A stretch of 38,626 bases of DNA, taken from contig CACYCU010000023.1 in the NCBI GenBank assembly GCA_902772945.1, positions 1 through 38,626 on the forward strand. Reading direction: 5' to 3'. The position numbers and the translations under genes were made by a program. Of this stretch, positions 14,274-21,067 are shown piece by piece. Each line of letters begins with the position of its first letter. The stretch's first letter is position 1. The notes beneath the pieces were generated by a model that was not told where the DNA came from, did no database searches, and was given only the letters and a program-made list of their open reading frames with translations. This DNA is from an uncultured bacterium. Lineage in GTDB: Bacteria; Cyanobacteriota; Vampirovibrionia; Gastranaerophilales; Gastranaerophilaceae.

Positions 14274-14300
14274 TTGTTAGTTAAACTAACAAACTAACAA
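14274..14300. promoter_or_regulatory. Operator-like palindrome with an extra half-site
   Basis: TTGTTAGTT-A-AACTAACAA (14274-14292) is a perfect palindrome with 9-base arms, followed at once by another AACTAACAA (14292-14300). It starts near the predicted leftward start point. Related half-sites occur at about 14774-14783 (AACTAACAAA) and 15559-15570, where 12 bases (GTTAGTTAAACT) are the same. Confidence 0.65.
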
Positions 14301-14305
14301 AATGA

Positions 14306-14350
14306 ATTGTATAATAATAATTTGACTATGTCAAATAATAATTATACAAA
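14306..14350. promoter_or_regulatory. Symmetric divergent promoter pair sharing one palindrome
   Basis: The centre TTTGAC-TAT-GTCAAA (14321-14335) is a palindrome whose arms are the -35 boxes of two opposed promoters. Leftward: TTGACA (14334-14329), 17 bases, TACAAT (14311-14306). Rightward: TTGACT (14322-14327), 17 bases, TACAAA (14345-14350). The arms outside the centre are also nearly self-complementary. Only one polymerase can bind at a time, and a repressor on the centre would block both. Confidence 0.7.
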
Positions 14351-14428
14351 TACATCAAATGGTGTAGAAAATCTTAATGTATATAAGGTTTTTAACGGTT
14401 TACAATTCTTAACAAAACGGATGCAAAA

Positions 14429-14722
14429 ATGGAAACTCAAGGAATGAGAATTAAAAAAATCAGACAGGCTCTCGGCTTATCGCAAGATAAGTTTGGAGAG
14501 ATTTTTGAGATTTCAAAACAGTTTGTATCACTATTAGAAAAAGACCGCACTTTTTTGAACAATGACAAATTAGTCAAATTATTACTTGACTACAATGTAA
14601 ATATGAATTATCTGCTTGGTGGTATCGGTGAGATGTTCAATGCGCCAAAATTTGAGCAGGTTGAAGGCAATCTGACTCAAATGGTAGAAGATATTTTGAG
14701 AAAAAATAATCTTATAAAGTGA
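14429..14722 (+). CDS. XRE-family repressor (small CI-like protein)
   Basis: A 97-residue protein with an HTH_3 domain: IRQALGLSQDKFGEIFEISKQFVSLLEKDRTFLNN (about residues 10-45), in which LSQDKFGEIFEISKQFVS is the helix-turn-helix. The C-terminus is short and lacks the LexA-type peptidase part, so it would not be induced by RecA cleavage. It is the first gene rightward of the divergent promoter, the place of a lysogeny repressor. The ribosome site is poor (ACGGATG), consistent with low expression. ATG 14444 is an alternative start. Confidence 0.8.
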   Translation: METQGMRIKKIRQALGLSQDKFGEIFEISKQFVSLLEKDRTFLNNDKLVKLLLDYNVNMNYLLGGIGEMFNAPKFEQVEGNLTQMVEDILRKNNLIK

Positions 14723-14819
14723 TATGCTTGATGAGTTTGTTAAATATATAAAGAGCATCAGTCTTTTTATAAACAACTAACAAAGCATATAAAATTTTTA
14801 CAAGTTCTTGTATAGTCAT
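14712..14819 (-). CDS. Possible 35-residue protein antisense to the repressor end
   Basis: ATG 14819 has AAAGGAGT five bases before it, and the frame gives MTIQELVKILYALLVVYKKT and 15 more residues, with a hydrophobic centre. It overlaps the last 11 bases of the repressor gene on the other strand. Good ribosome site but short, and no promoter was identified. It may be a toxin-like or membrane peptide, or chance. Confidence 0.3.
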   Translation of the reverse strand: MTIQELVKILYALLVVYKKTDALYIFNKLIKHITL

Positions 14820-14905
14820 CGGCACTCCTTTCATGAACATGTAAAGTAACGGAGTCACAAAAAAATCTTAAAAATAAATCAAGAAGTAAAATATAAGGAG
14901 AAAAT

Positions 14906-15196
14906 ATGAAAAGAATATTTGCATCTATTGTATTATTTTCTATCGGTCAGATGTGTTTTGCTGAATATCCGATATACAAAGAGTCAGGCGGTTTGTATAT
15001 TCAAAACGGCAACACAACGATTGCACCTAATGGAGATATGCACTTTACTTATGGTAATACAACAATTACACCTGATAAAACATATTATAATTATGGTAAT
15101 ACTTCTTTTGGTTCTGATGGCTCTATGCAAATCAGAGATAAAGATTTTATCTATGAGTATAATGATAATAATTTAAGACCTTATTATCAAAGATAA
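14906..15196 (+). CDS. Secreted repeat protein next to the repressor (probable lysogenic conversion gene)
   Basis: A 96-residue protein with a Sec signal peptide (MKRIFASIVLFSIGQMCFA, likely cut before EYPIYK). The mature part has three repeats built on GNT(T/S): QNGNTTIAPNGD, YGNTTITPDKT and YGNTSFGSDGS, probably a beta structure. AAGGAGAAAAT precedes the ATG. It lies in the same direction as the repressor with no terminator between them, so it is likely expressed in the lysogen and would act in the periplasm or on the cell surface. Surface change or exclusion of other phages is an inference. Confidence 0.7.
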   Translation: MKRIFASIVLFSIGQMCFAEYPIYKESGGLYIQNGNTTIAPNGDMHFTYGNTTITPDKTYYNYGNTSFGSDGSMQIRDKDFIYEYNDNNLRPYYQR

Positions 15197-15218
15197 TACA
15201 CTCGTATAATTATTTTTA

Positions 15219-15293
15219 TACGAACGTAATACGAACGTATAAAATAAAAAATACGAACGTAATACGAACGTATTACACAACGTAATACGACAA
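15219..15293. repeat. Iteron array TACGAACGTA, helically phased
   Basis: Four exact copies of TACGAACGTA start at 15219, 15230, 15252 and 15263, that is at spacings of 11, 22 and 11 bases, one or two helical turns. Degenerate copies follow to about 15293 (CAACGTAA, ATACGACA). All copies face the same way. This layout is typical of replication-origin iterons or of partition sites. Confidence 0.75.
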
Positions 15294-15301
15294 TATTTTT
15301 T

Positions 15302-15380
15302 TTGTAATACTATAAAATAAAATTAAATAAAATAAAATTAAATAAAATAAAATAATAAAAATAATAAATTATTTTTATAA
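15302..15380. other. AT-rich stretch with A-tract repeats beside the iterons
   Basis: Repeats of AAATAAAATT and AAATAAAATAAA, nearly devoid of G and C, over about 75 bases. Adjacent to the iterons it could serve as the DNA unwinding element of an origin. A-tracts at about 10-base spacing would also bend the DNA. Confidence 0.6.
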
Positions 15381-15418
15381 CAGCAAACAAACAAAAAACT
15401 TTATTAAACTTCTTTTTA

Positions 15419-15446
15419 AGCGATAATCATGAGATTGTCGCTTTTT
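15419..15446 (+). terminator. Terminator after the repressor/secreted-protein transcript
   Basis: AGCGATAATC pairs with GATTGTCGCT (10-bp stem with one G:U pair, loop ATGA), followed by TTTTTATTTT. It separates the lysogeny transcript from the late block. Confidence 0.8.
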
Positions 15447-15558
15447 ATTTTGCTCATAAAACAATGTCAATTAAAAAATGATAATTGTAAACAAATGTAA
15501 ATATGAATTTTTATCAATAATGATAAGGATTTGAAACAAAATTTTAAAAAATTAGTTA

Positions 15559-15641
15559 GTTAGTTAAACTGTATTTTTTATTTAAAAAAGTTTTAAACTG
15601 CAAAATGTGAAATTCAGAAAAAATTTTTCTGACTGTTCACA
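15559..15641. promoter_or_regulatory. Candidate control sites of the late block
   Basis: GTTAGTTAAACT (15559-15570) repeats 12 bases of the operator at 14276-14287. TTAAACTG occurs twice, 28 bases apart. TCAGAAAAA-A-TTTTTCTGA (15614-15632) is flanked by TGTGAA and TTCACA (to 15641), making a long interrupted palindrome. No clear -35/-10 pair was found, which suggests an activator-dependent late promoter. Confidence 0.45.
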
Positions 15642-15741
15642 ATCGTAGATAGGTGAAATAGAATTGGAAACTCATCACTCCCTATCGGTGTAAAGAGGTT
15701 AATAGTGCGCTTTTAGCATTATAAAGAAGGAAGAGAGAACA

Positions 15742-16134
15742 ATGGATTTGATTTGCAACAATGACAAAACTGTCATCAGTAAAGTAGATATATGGTTTTT
15801 GAAAGATATAAAAGACTTTACCGCAAGGAAAATAATCATCGGATTATGCCCGAGATGCCGCAGACCTGTTGCAACTCTTATTGAAAAAAGAATAACTGAC
15901 GGACAGATATTTGTTGATGAAAATATTTCTGACAATGCAGCGGTGAAACTTATCAACCGAGAGTCTAAAAGAGCATTGTGCAAATATTTCAAAGTTGAAA
16001 CAAAGTCATTGAGCGGTTGGGTGTACGGTGTAAATACCGAAATCAGAAACAAAAAAGGTGAAACAACCCAAATCAGACAATACTCCTCTGACTTTTTAGG
16101 AAATAAATATCTCGTTAAAAAACAACAAGTATAA
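15742..16134 (+). CDS. First late gene, CxxC protein of unknown function
   Basis: A 130-residue protein after AAGGAAGAGAG. It has LCPRCRRPVATL, one C-x2-C pair (about residues 35-46), and single cysteines elsewhere that could complete a metal site (LICNN, ALCKYF). The C-terminal half may be a beta-rich domain (GWVYGVNTEIRN...IRQYSSDFLGNKYLV). As the first gene of the late block it might be a late regulator or a packaging accessory. I do not recognise the family with certainty. Confidence 0.65.
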   Translation: MDLICNNDKTVISKVDIWFLKDIKDFTARKIIIGLCPRCRRPVATLIEKRITDGQIFVDENISDNAAVKLINRESKRALCKYFKVETKSLSGWVYGVNTEIRNKKGETTQIRQYSSDFLGNKYLVKKQQV

Positions 16135-16213
16135 AGCTCTCTCTTCTTATTAAACATTCCGATAACTCTTTGAAGTAGAGAGTATCTGCTTTAAAGAGTT
16201 AAAGGATTATCTT

Positions 16214-16747
16214 ATGAACGAAGAACAAAGAAACGGATTAGAGGACTTTGAACCTGAATTGCCTGAACTGACAATGCAGCAAAATACTTTTGTGAAACTC
16301 ATATCACAAGGGTATATCCCGACTGATGCCTATATTGAGGCATACAACAGCACAGGCAAAAGAGCAACTGCCTATGTTGAGGCATCAAAATTATTAAAAC
16401 ACCCCAAGATTACCCCATGGCTTGAGTATTACAAGCAAGTGCAAAAAGAACATATTGCAAATGAAATCAAATACTCAATAGATGATGCCTTTAATGAATT
16501 TGAAGAGATGAAACTTATTGCGCTGCAAAGCACTGACCAATGGGGCAGACCCAATGTGCAGGCAGCAAATAAAGCAATCGAAATGAAATGCAAACTCAAA
16601 GGACTTATGAGCGATGATGCTATTTTGAATAATTCAATCACAATGCAGATGGGTGATGTTGAAGTCAACGGAGTACCGCTTGAGTTTAATATAGGTGAGG
16701 CAACGGATGCAACAGACGGTGAAACTGAAACTGCCGAAAATACTTGA
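16214..16747 (+). CDS. terS: Terminase small subunit
   Basis: A 177-residue protein. LTMQQNTFVKLISQGYIPTD followed by AYIEAYNSTGKRATAYVEASKLLKHPKI (about residues 19-66) is the helix-turn-helix of Terminase_2-type small subunits, which recognise the packaging site. The middle is helical and the C-terminus is acidic. It overlaps the large subunit gene by about 41 bases in another frame, the usual arrangement. Confidence 0.88.
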   Translation: MNEEQRNGLEDFEPELPELTMQQNTFVKLISQGYIPTDAYIEAYNSTGKRATAYVEASKLLKHPKITPWLEYYKQVQKEHIANEIKYSIDDAFNEFEEMKLIALQSTDQWGRPNVQAANKAIEMKCKLKGLMSDDAILNNSITMQMGDVEVNGVPLEFNIGEATDATDGETETAENT

Positions 16748-18050
16748 TATACCGCCTAAATTATACCCTGTTTTATTAGAATTAAATCAACATCCGCTCT
16801 TCTTGATTGAAGGCGGCAGAGGTTCAGGCAAAACTCATACCATCGGCAGATTGATTTTATATCTCGGAGAACAAAGAAAAATCAGAGTTTGTTGCGGTCG
16901 TGTTATTAAAGACTCTGTTAAACAATCAGTCCTGACTTTGTTTAAAGATATTATCACGCAATACAATCTTGATTATGATATATCAGAGTCGCAAATTATT
17001 CACAGAAAAACAGGCTCGATAATATTTTTTAAAGGGTTCAGAGAACAAGAAATCGTAAACATAAAAGGTCTTGAAGGTGTTGACATCCTTTGGATTGACG
17101 AGGCTGAAACCGTAACAAAAAGAGCGGTTGATGTTATTGTTCCGACAATAAGAAAAGAAAATTCAGTCATCATTTTTACAATGAACAGGTTTGTCAAATC
17201 AGATGCGGTATATCAATTCTGTATCTCAAGACCTAATTGCTTGCACATTCACATAAACTATTTTGAAAATCCATATTGCCCTCAAAAATTGATAGATGAG
17301 GCAGAGGCTTGCAAAGCTGCAAATATGTCAGACTACAATCATATATGGCTTGGTTTACCTTTAGAACAAGGGTCAGACTATCTCATTGCATCATCCAAAA
17401 TTGAAGAGGCTAAAACTCTCAAATGGAATGAAGAAAAACATCCGAATAATTCTATTATGGCGGTTGATTTTTCTGCATCGGGCGGTGATTTATGTGTCGC
17501 AAAAAGACTCATACAAAGGTCAATGACTGTTTGGGAAGAGGCTGAAACAATCGCATGGTCTGAACCTGATACCGATATTACAAAAGGTAAGGTTATGAAC
17601 CTATACGGCAAATGGAAACCTAATCTGCTCATCGGTGATGCTGACGGACTCGGATATCCGATTATGTGTTCTCTTAAAAACACATTGGAAAATGTTGTTC
17701 TGTTTCGTGGTGCTATGCAAGCAAAGAATGACACAAACGGCAATGCAAGAGCAGACGGATATATGGCGGTTAAGGAAATGCTTGAATGCGGTTTTCTTAA
17801 ACTCAATGACCATAATTGCGCAAGACAACTTGAATACATGAAAATCAAATACAGACCGCAATCAGGTTCAATTCTGATTATGGATAAAAAAGAAATCAGA
17901 AAAGAACAAAACGAGTCGCCCGATTATTCAGATACACTGATGATGGCTATTTACGGAATTTATTTTTACCCTCGATATTTTATTTCAAACAGGGGTAGAG
18001 AAGATTATTCAAACTTTAAACTCGATACAGAATTTGATATTTACGACTAA
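16707..18050 (+). CDS. terL: Terminase large subunit (packaging ATPase and nuclease)
   Basis: A 447-residue motor. Walker A is LIEGGRGSGKTHT (about residues 30-42), Walker B with catalytic Glu is VDILWIDEAETVT (about 128-140), and the RNase-H-like nuclease begins at MAVDFSASGGDLCVAK (about 248) with LIGDADGLGYP as the second acidic site and ESPDYSDTLMMA near the end as the third. I chose ATG 16707, with AGGTGAGG upstream; a GTG at 16695 is in frame. It pumps DNA into the prohead through the connector encoded two genes later. Confidence 0.95.
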   Translation: MQQTVKLKLPKILDIPPKLYPVLLELNQHPLFLIEGGRGSGKTHTIGRLILYLGEQRKIRVCCGRVIKDSVKQSVLTLFKDIITQYNLDYDISESQIIHRKTGSIIFFKGFREQEIVNIKGLEGVDILWIDEAETVTKRAVDVIVPTIRKENSVIIFTMNRFVKSDAVYQFCISRPNCLHIHINYFENPYCPQKLIDEAEACKAANMSDYNHIWLGLPLEQGSDYLIASSKIEEAKTLKWNEEKHPNNSIMAVDFSASGGDLCVAKRLIQRSMTVWEEAETIAWSEPDTDITKGKVMNLYGKWKPNLLIGDADGLGYPIMCSLKNTLENVVLFRGAMQAKNDTNGNARADGYMAVKEMLECGFLKLNDHNCARQLEYMKIKYRPQSGSILIMDKKEIRKEQNESPDYSDTLMMAIYGIYFYPRYFISNRGREDYSNFKLDTEFDIYD

Positions 18051-18069
18051 AGATAAGGAGAAAAATATT

Positions 18070-18276
18070 ATGTGTTCAACACCAAAAATGCCTGCTGCTG
18101 ATACAACGGCAGAAAAGACAATCGCAACACCAACTCTCGCTGATGCAAGTGTAACAAAAGCATCAACAAATACAAGAAATAAAGCTGCATCCATGTCAGG
18201 CAGAAACATCACAACATCTGCAAGAGGATTGCAAGATGATGCAACCACGCAGAAAAAAGGTTTGTTAGGAGATTAG
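18070..18276 (+). CDS. Small virion-associated protein between terminase and connector
   Basis: A 68-residue Ala/Thr-rich protein. It starts MCSTPKMPAAD and ends ITTSARGLQDDATTQKKGLLGD, matching the small proteins in this position in many tailed phages (Pro-rich start, STxLTS.LG...KKTLLG end). I chose ATG 18070, which follows AAGGAGAAAAATATT. Its role in other phages is not well defined; association with the connector or tail has been proposed. Confidence 0.7.
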   Translation: MCSTPKMPAADTTAEKTIATPTLADASVTKASTNTRNKAASMSGRNITTSARGLQDDATTQKKGLLGD

Positions 18277-18278
18277 CG

Positions 18279-19994
18279 ATGCCAAAAGGTTTAGAAACAG
18301 ACGAAAAACAAGAAAAACCTACACAACAAAGTAAACCAAAAAACTTTGTTTATAATACTCAATATTTTGAAAAAAGACGGTCACAATTAGACGATACATT
18401 CAATCAGATTAAACCTGACTTGAGAGAATTGTCTGAATACTTTGCGCCTCGTATGAGCAGATTTCTTGTAACTGATATCAACAAACCTATTAAAAAATCA
18501 AAAAAAATTGTTGACTCCATAACCTTAACCGCCGTAAAAAACTTTGCAGCAGGGATGCAATCAGGTGCAACATCCGCTGCAACAAGATGGTTTAAAGCGC
18601 AAATGAAAAGAAAAGAACTCAATCAAATTCCTGAAGTCAAGCAATGGTGTTCTGACCAAGAAGAATTGACTCGCAGAATTTTAGCAGGTTCAAACTTTTA
18701 TCAGTTGATGCTCGGTGTTTATAAACAACTCGGCTCGTACTCATTTGCCTGCTTATCAATGCAACCTGATTATGATACAGTTGTGAATTTTAAATTGTTA
18801 CCGATTGGCTCTTATCGTTATGCTAAAGACAACAGAGGCGAAGTTGATACTCTTTGCAGAAACTTTAAAGAGTCTGCAAAAAATATCGTTGAAAGATACG
18901 GATATGAAAACTGCTCAAGTGAAGTTAAAACCGCATACGATAACAATAATGAGGTTTATTTTGAATTAGTTTATTTTGTTGAGAAAAACAAAGAATATAA
19001 ACCAAATTCACCATTATCGAAATTTAAAAGATTTAAAGCCGTTACATATCAGGTAGGGCAAACTAAATTTCTTGAGGATAAAGGATTTGACAGATTTCCT
19101 TTTGCAATATTTGAGGCAGAAGTCAACGGAGAAGATAATTACCCATCTAATTGCCCAGGGATTGAGGCATTGCCTGATGCAAAACAACTGATGACTCAAG
19201 TCAAAGAATATTCAAAAGCAATCAAAAAACTTGTATCTCCATTGTATAAAGGTCCTGCATCATTGATGAAAGTTAAAGGGATAACCGATGCCCCGGGGCA
19301 GATTATTCCTGAAGATGACCAAGGCAGAGGGATATCAACAGTATATGAAATCAATCCTCGTGTTTTAGAACTTAAACAAAATAATGATGAACTCAAACAA
19401 ACTATCAAAGAACATTTTTACAATGACTTGTTTGCGGTTATCTTAAACACAGCAGAACGAGGCAGAACAGCAACCGAGGTCAACGAAATAAAGGAAGAAA
19501 AAATGGTTCTTCTCTCTCCATTACTTGACCAAGTTCATAAAGGATTAAGAGCAATACTTGATTGGATTTTTTATGAATGTATCAGAGTCGGGATAATGCC
19601 GCAACCCCCTGAAGAAATACAAGCAGAAGAGATGGAAACAGAATTTATTTCTGCTCTTGCTCTTGCTCAAAAGGTTAAAGGTATATCAGGCATTGAAAGA
19701 TTTACAACCTTTACAACAAATCTTGCGCAAGCGGTTGACCCGACACTTGTTTACAAAATCAATGGTGACCAAATTATTGATGATTATGCAGAGATTGCAA
19801 ATATCAATCCTGCTCATGTAATACCGACAGAAGATGTGAACAAAAAAAGAGCTGAAATCGCTCAACAACAAGCGCAAGCACAAGCACAAGCGCAAGCACT
19901 TCAAGCGGTTCAAGCAGGCACAGAGGCAATTAAAAACATGGGCGGTGTCGACTCAATCGGTGGAGATTTGATGACTCGCATGGGGATAGGATAG
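18279..19994 (+). CDS. Head-tail connector (portal), T7/podovirus type
   Basis: A 571-residue portal. The N-terminal YFEKRRSQLDDTFNQIKPDLRELSEYF, then FAAGMQSGATSAATRWFKA and YKQLGSYSFACLSMQPD, follow the head-to-tail connecting protein family (PF12236-type). Residues 385-470 contain the long-helix and wing region (RGRTATEVNEIKEEKMVLLSP). A glutamine/alanine run (QQQAQAQAQAQALQAVQ) at 525-541 is a low-complexity linker. The protein forms the ring through which DNA enters and leaves the head. Confidence 0.93.
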   Translation: MPKGLETDEKQEKPTQQSKPKNFVYNTQYFEKRRSQLDDTFNQIKPDLRELSEYFAPRMSRFLVTDINKPIKKSKKIVDSITLTAVKNFAAGMQSGATSAATRWFKAQMKRKELNQIPEVKQWCSDQEELTRRILAGSNFYQLMLGVYKQLGSYSFACLSMQPDYDTVVNFKLLPIGSYRYAKDNRGEVDTLCRNFKESAKNIVERYGYENCSSEVKTAYDNNNEVYFELVYFVEKNKEYKPNSPLSKFKRFKAVTYQVGQTKFLEDKGFDRFPFAIFEAEVNGEDNYPSNCPGIEALPDAKQLMTQVKEYSKAIKKLVSPLYKGPASLMKVKGITDAPGQIIPEDDQGRGISTVYEINPRVLELKQNNDELKQTIKEHFYNDLFAVILNTAERGRTATEVNEIKEEKMVLLSPLLDQVHKGLRAILDWIFYECIRVGIMPQPPEEIQAEEMETEFISALALAQKVKGISGIERFTTFTTNLAQAVDPTLVYKINGDQIIDDYAEIANINPAHVIPTEDVNKKRAEIAQQQAQAQAQAQALQAVQAGTEAIKNMGGVDSIGGDLMTRMGIG

Positions 19995-20011
19995 TTTTAA
20001 ATCGTGTTATT

Positions 20012-20068
20012 GAGGTTTGAGTCTGAACCTAATCTGATTACCTCGCTACCTCAAACCTCTTATTTTTT
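20012..20068 (+). terminator. Terminator or attenuator with alternative hairpins
   Basis: GAGGTTTGAG (20012-20021) pairs with CTCAAACCTC (20050-20059), followed by TTATTTTTTT. An alternative small hairpin AGGTT-TGAGTCTG-AACCT (20013-20030) uses the same left arm. The two structures exclude each other. It would lower transcription between the connector and head genes. Confidence 0.6.
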
Positions 20069-20079
20069 TGGAGAAGTTT

Positions 20080-20325
20080 ATGGATAAAAGAGAATTGCAA
20101 ATTCTCTCTAATGTCATGAATAACGAGTACGGATTGAAATTTATTTTTATTCTGCTCAATCACTTGGGTGCATTTGATTATTCAATCAACAGAAACCTGA
20201 CAGATAGAGATGTATTCATGCACATAGGCAAAAGAGAGAAAGGGTGTTGGCTTTTAGATTGTTGCTATAAAGCTAATCCCAATAAATTTATGGAACTGTT
20301 AGCACAACAAAAAAAGGAGAATTAA
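20080..20325 (+). CDS. Bbp19-like small head protein
   Basis: An 81-residue protein (MDKRELQILSNVMNNEYG). The pattern GLKFIFILLNHLGAFD...DVFMHIGKREKGCWLLDCCYKANPNKF fits the small proteins that lie between connector and scaffold in Bordetella-phage-type podoviruses (Bbp19 family: L..LL...G.F and GRR..G.WLL). I chose ATG 20080, with TTGGAGAAGTTT before it. Function within the family is not established. Confidence 0.6.
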   Translation: MDKRELQILSNVMNNEYGLKFIFILLNHLGAFDYSINRNLTDRDVFMHIGKREKGCWLLDCCYKANPNKFMELLAQQKKEN

Positions 20326-21006
20326 ATGGAAAACACAGAAAACAATGCAGCAGAAAACACAAACCTTGAAGATGGTCAAAATCTTGACAATGCTGCTGAT
20401 GAAAAAAATCAAGGTTTAAATGAAGGTGAACAAAATCAGGATAACACCGAAAACAACAATGAAAACGATGACAATTCTGATGATGATGGCAAATATGGTT
20501 CACCTGATAATTATGACTATTCAACAGTTGAGTTGCCCGAAGGGATGCAACTTGATGAAGAATTATTGAACGAATTTAATCCGCTAGCTAAAGAACTGAA
20601 TTTGTCAAATGACTCGGCGAATAAACTCATGGCTCTCGGTGTTAAGTTAGCACAAAAGAATGCGGCATCATTCAAAGAGGCTACCGAACAAGCAGCGATT
20701 GCAGAAAAAAACTCGTATCTTGAGCAATTAAACAATGACAAAGATTTGAAGGTTCTGAATACTGACGATTATAACAAATATCTTGATATCGCAAATCAAG
20801 GTTATAACGCAGTTGCTACAAAAGAATTTAAAACATTTTTAAATTCTAAAGGTCTGACACACCACCCTGAATTTATCAAAGTGTTTCACAAAATCGGTGA
20901 ATTATGTTCAGACTCTTCAATCCCTGATGCAAAAATACCGCCATCAGCGGAGAAGTCTGCTGCTGATATTCTTTACGGAAAATCAACATCAGATGAACAG
21001 GATTAA
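20326..21006 (+). CDS. Scaffolding protein
   Basis: A 226-residue acidic protein. The first 60 residues are Asn/Asp/Glu-rich disorder; 75-190 are helical (ELLNEFNPLAKELNLSNDSANKLMALGVKLAQKNA), the usual phage scaffold composition. The C-terminus KSAADILYGKSTSDEQD ends in the short amphipathic motif that in related scaffolds contacts the capsid protein. It lies directly before the capsid gene. Confidence 0.82.
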   Translation: MENTENNAAENTNLEDGQNLDNAADEKNQGLNEGEQNQDNTENNNENDDNSDDDGKYGSPDNYDYSTVELPEGMQLDEELLNEFNPLAKELNLSNDSANKLMALGVKLAQKNAASFKEATEQAAIAEKNSYLEQLNNDKDLKVLNTDDYNKYLDIANQGYNAVATKEFKTFLNSKGLTHHPEFIKVFHKIGELCSDSSIPDAKIPPSAEKSAADILYGKSTSDEQD

Positions 21007-21067
21007 GGATTTGCCTGTAAATTGAAATCCGTAGGTACAAATAAAAAGTAGAAAAGGAGAAAACAAA

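Larger units (their letters stand above)
15197..15741. other. 545-bp non-coding region: iterons, AT-rich stretch, terminator, late leader
   Basis: No gene is supported. It contains an inverted repeat CGTATAA/TTATACG (about 15203-15222), the iterons (15219-15293), a very AT-rich stretch (about 15302-15380), a terminator (15419-15446), GTTAGTTAAACT (15559-15570), two TTAAACTG boxes 28 bases apart, a long interrupted palindrome (15606-15641) and a structured leader with a good ribosome site before 15742. Confidence 0.65.

Noticed and set aside
14919..15176. An alternative 85-residue frame overlapping the secreted protein
   Set aside because: It has no ribosome site and lies in a shifted frame of the signal-peptide gene, which has both a strong site and a coherent protein pattern.
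15302..15380. A CRISPR-like array or tandem repeat gene in the AT-rich stretch
   Set aside because: The repeats are short A-tracts without spacers of constant length, and no cas genes are present.
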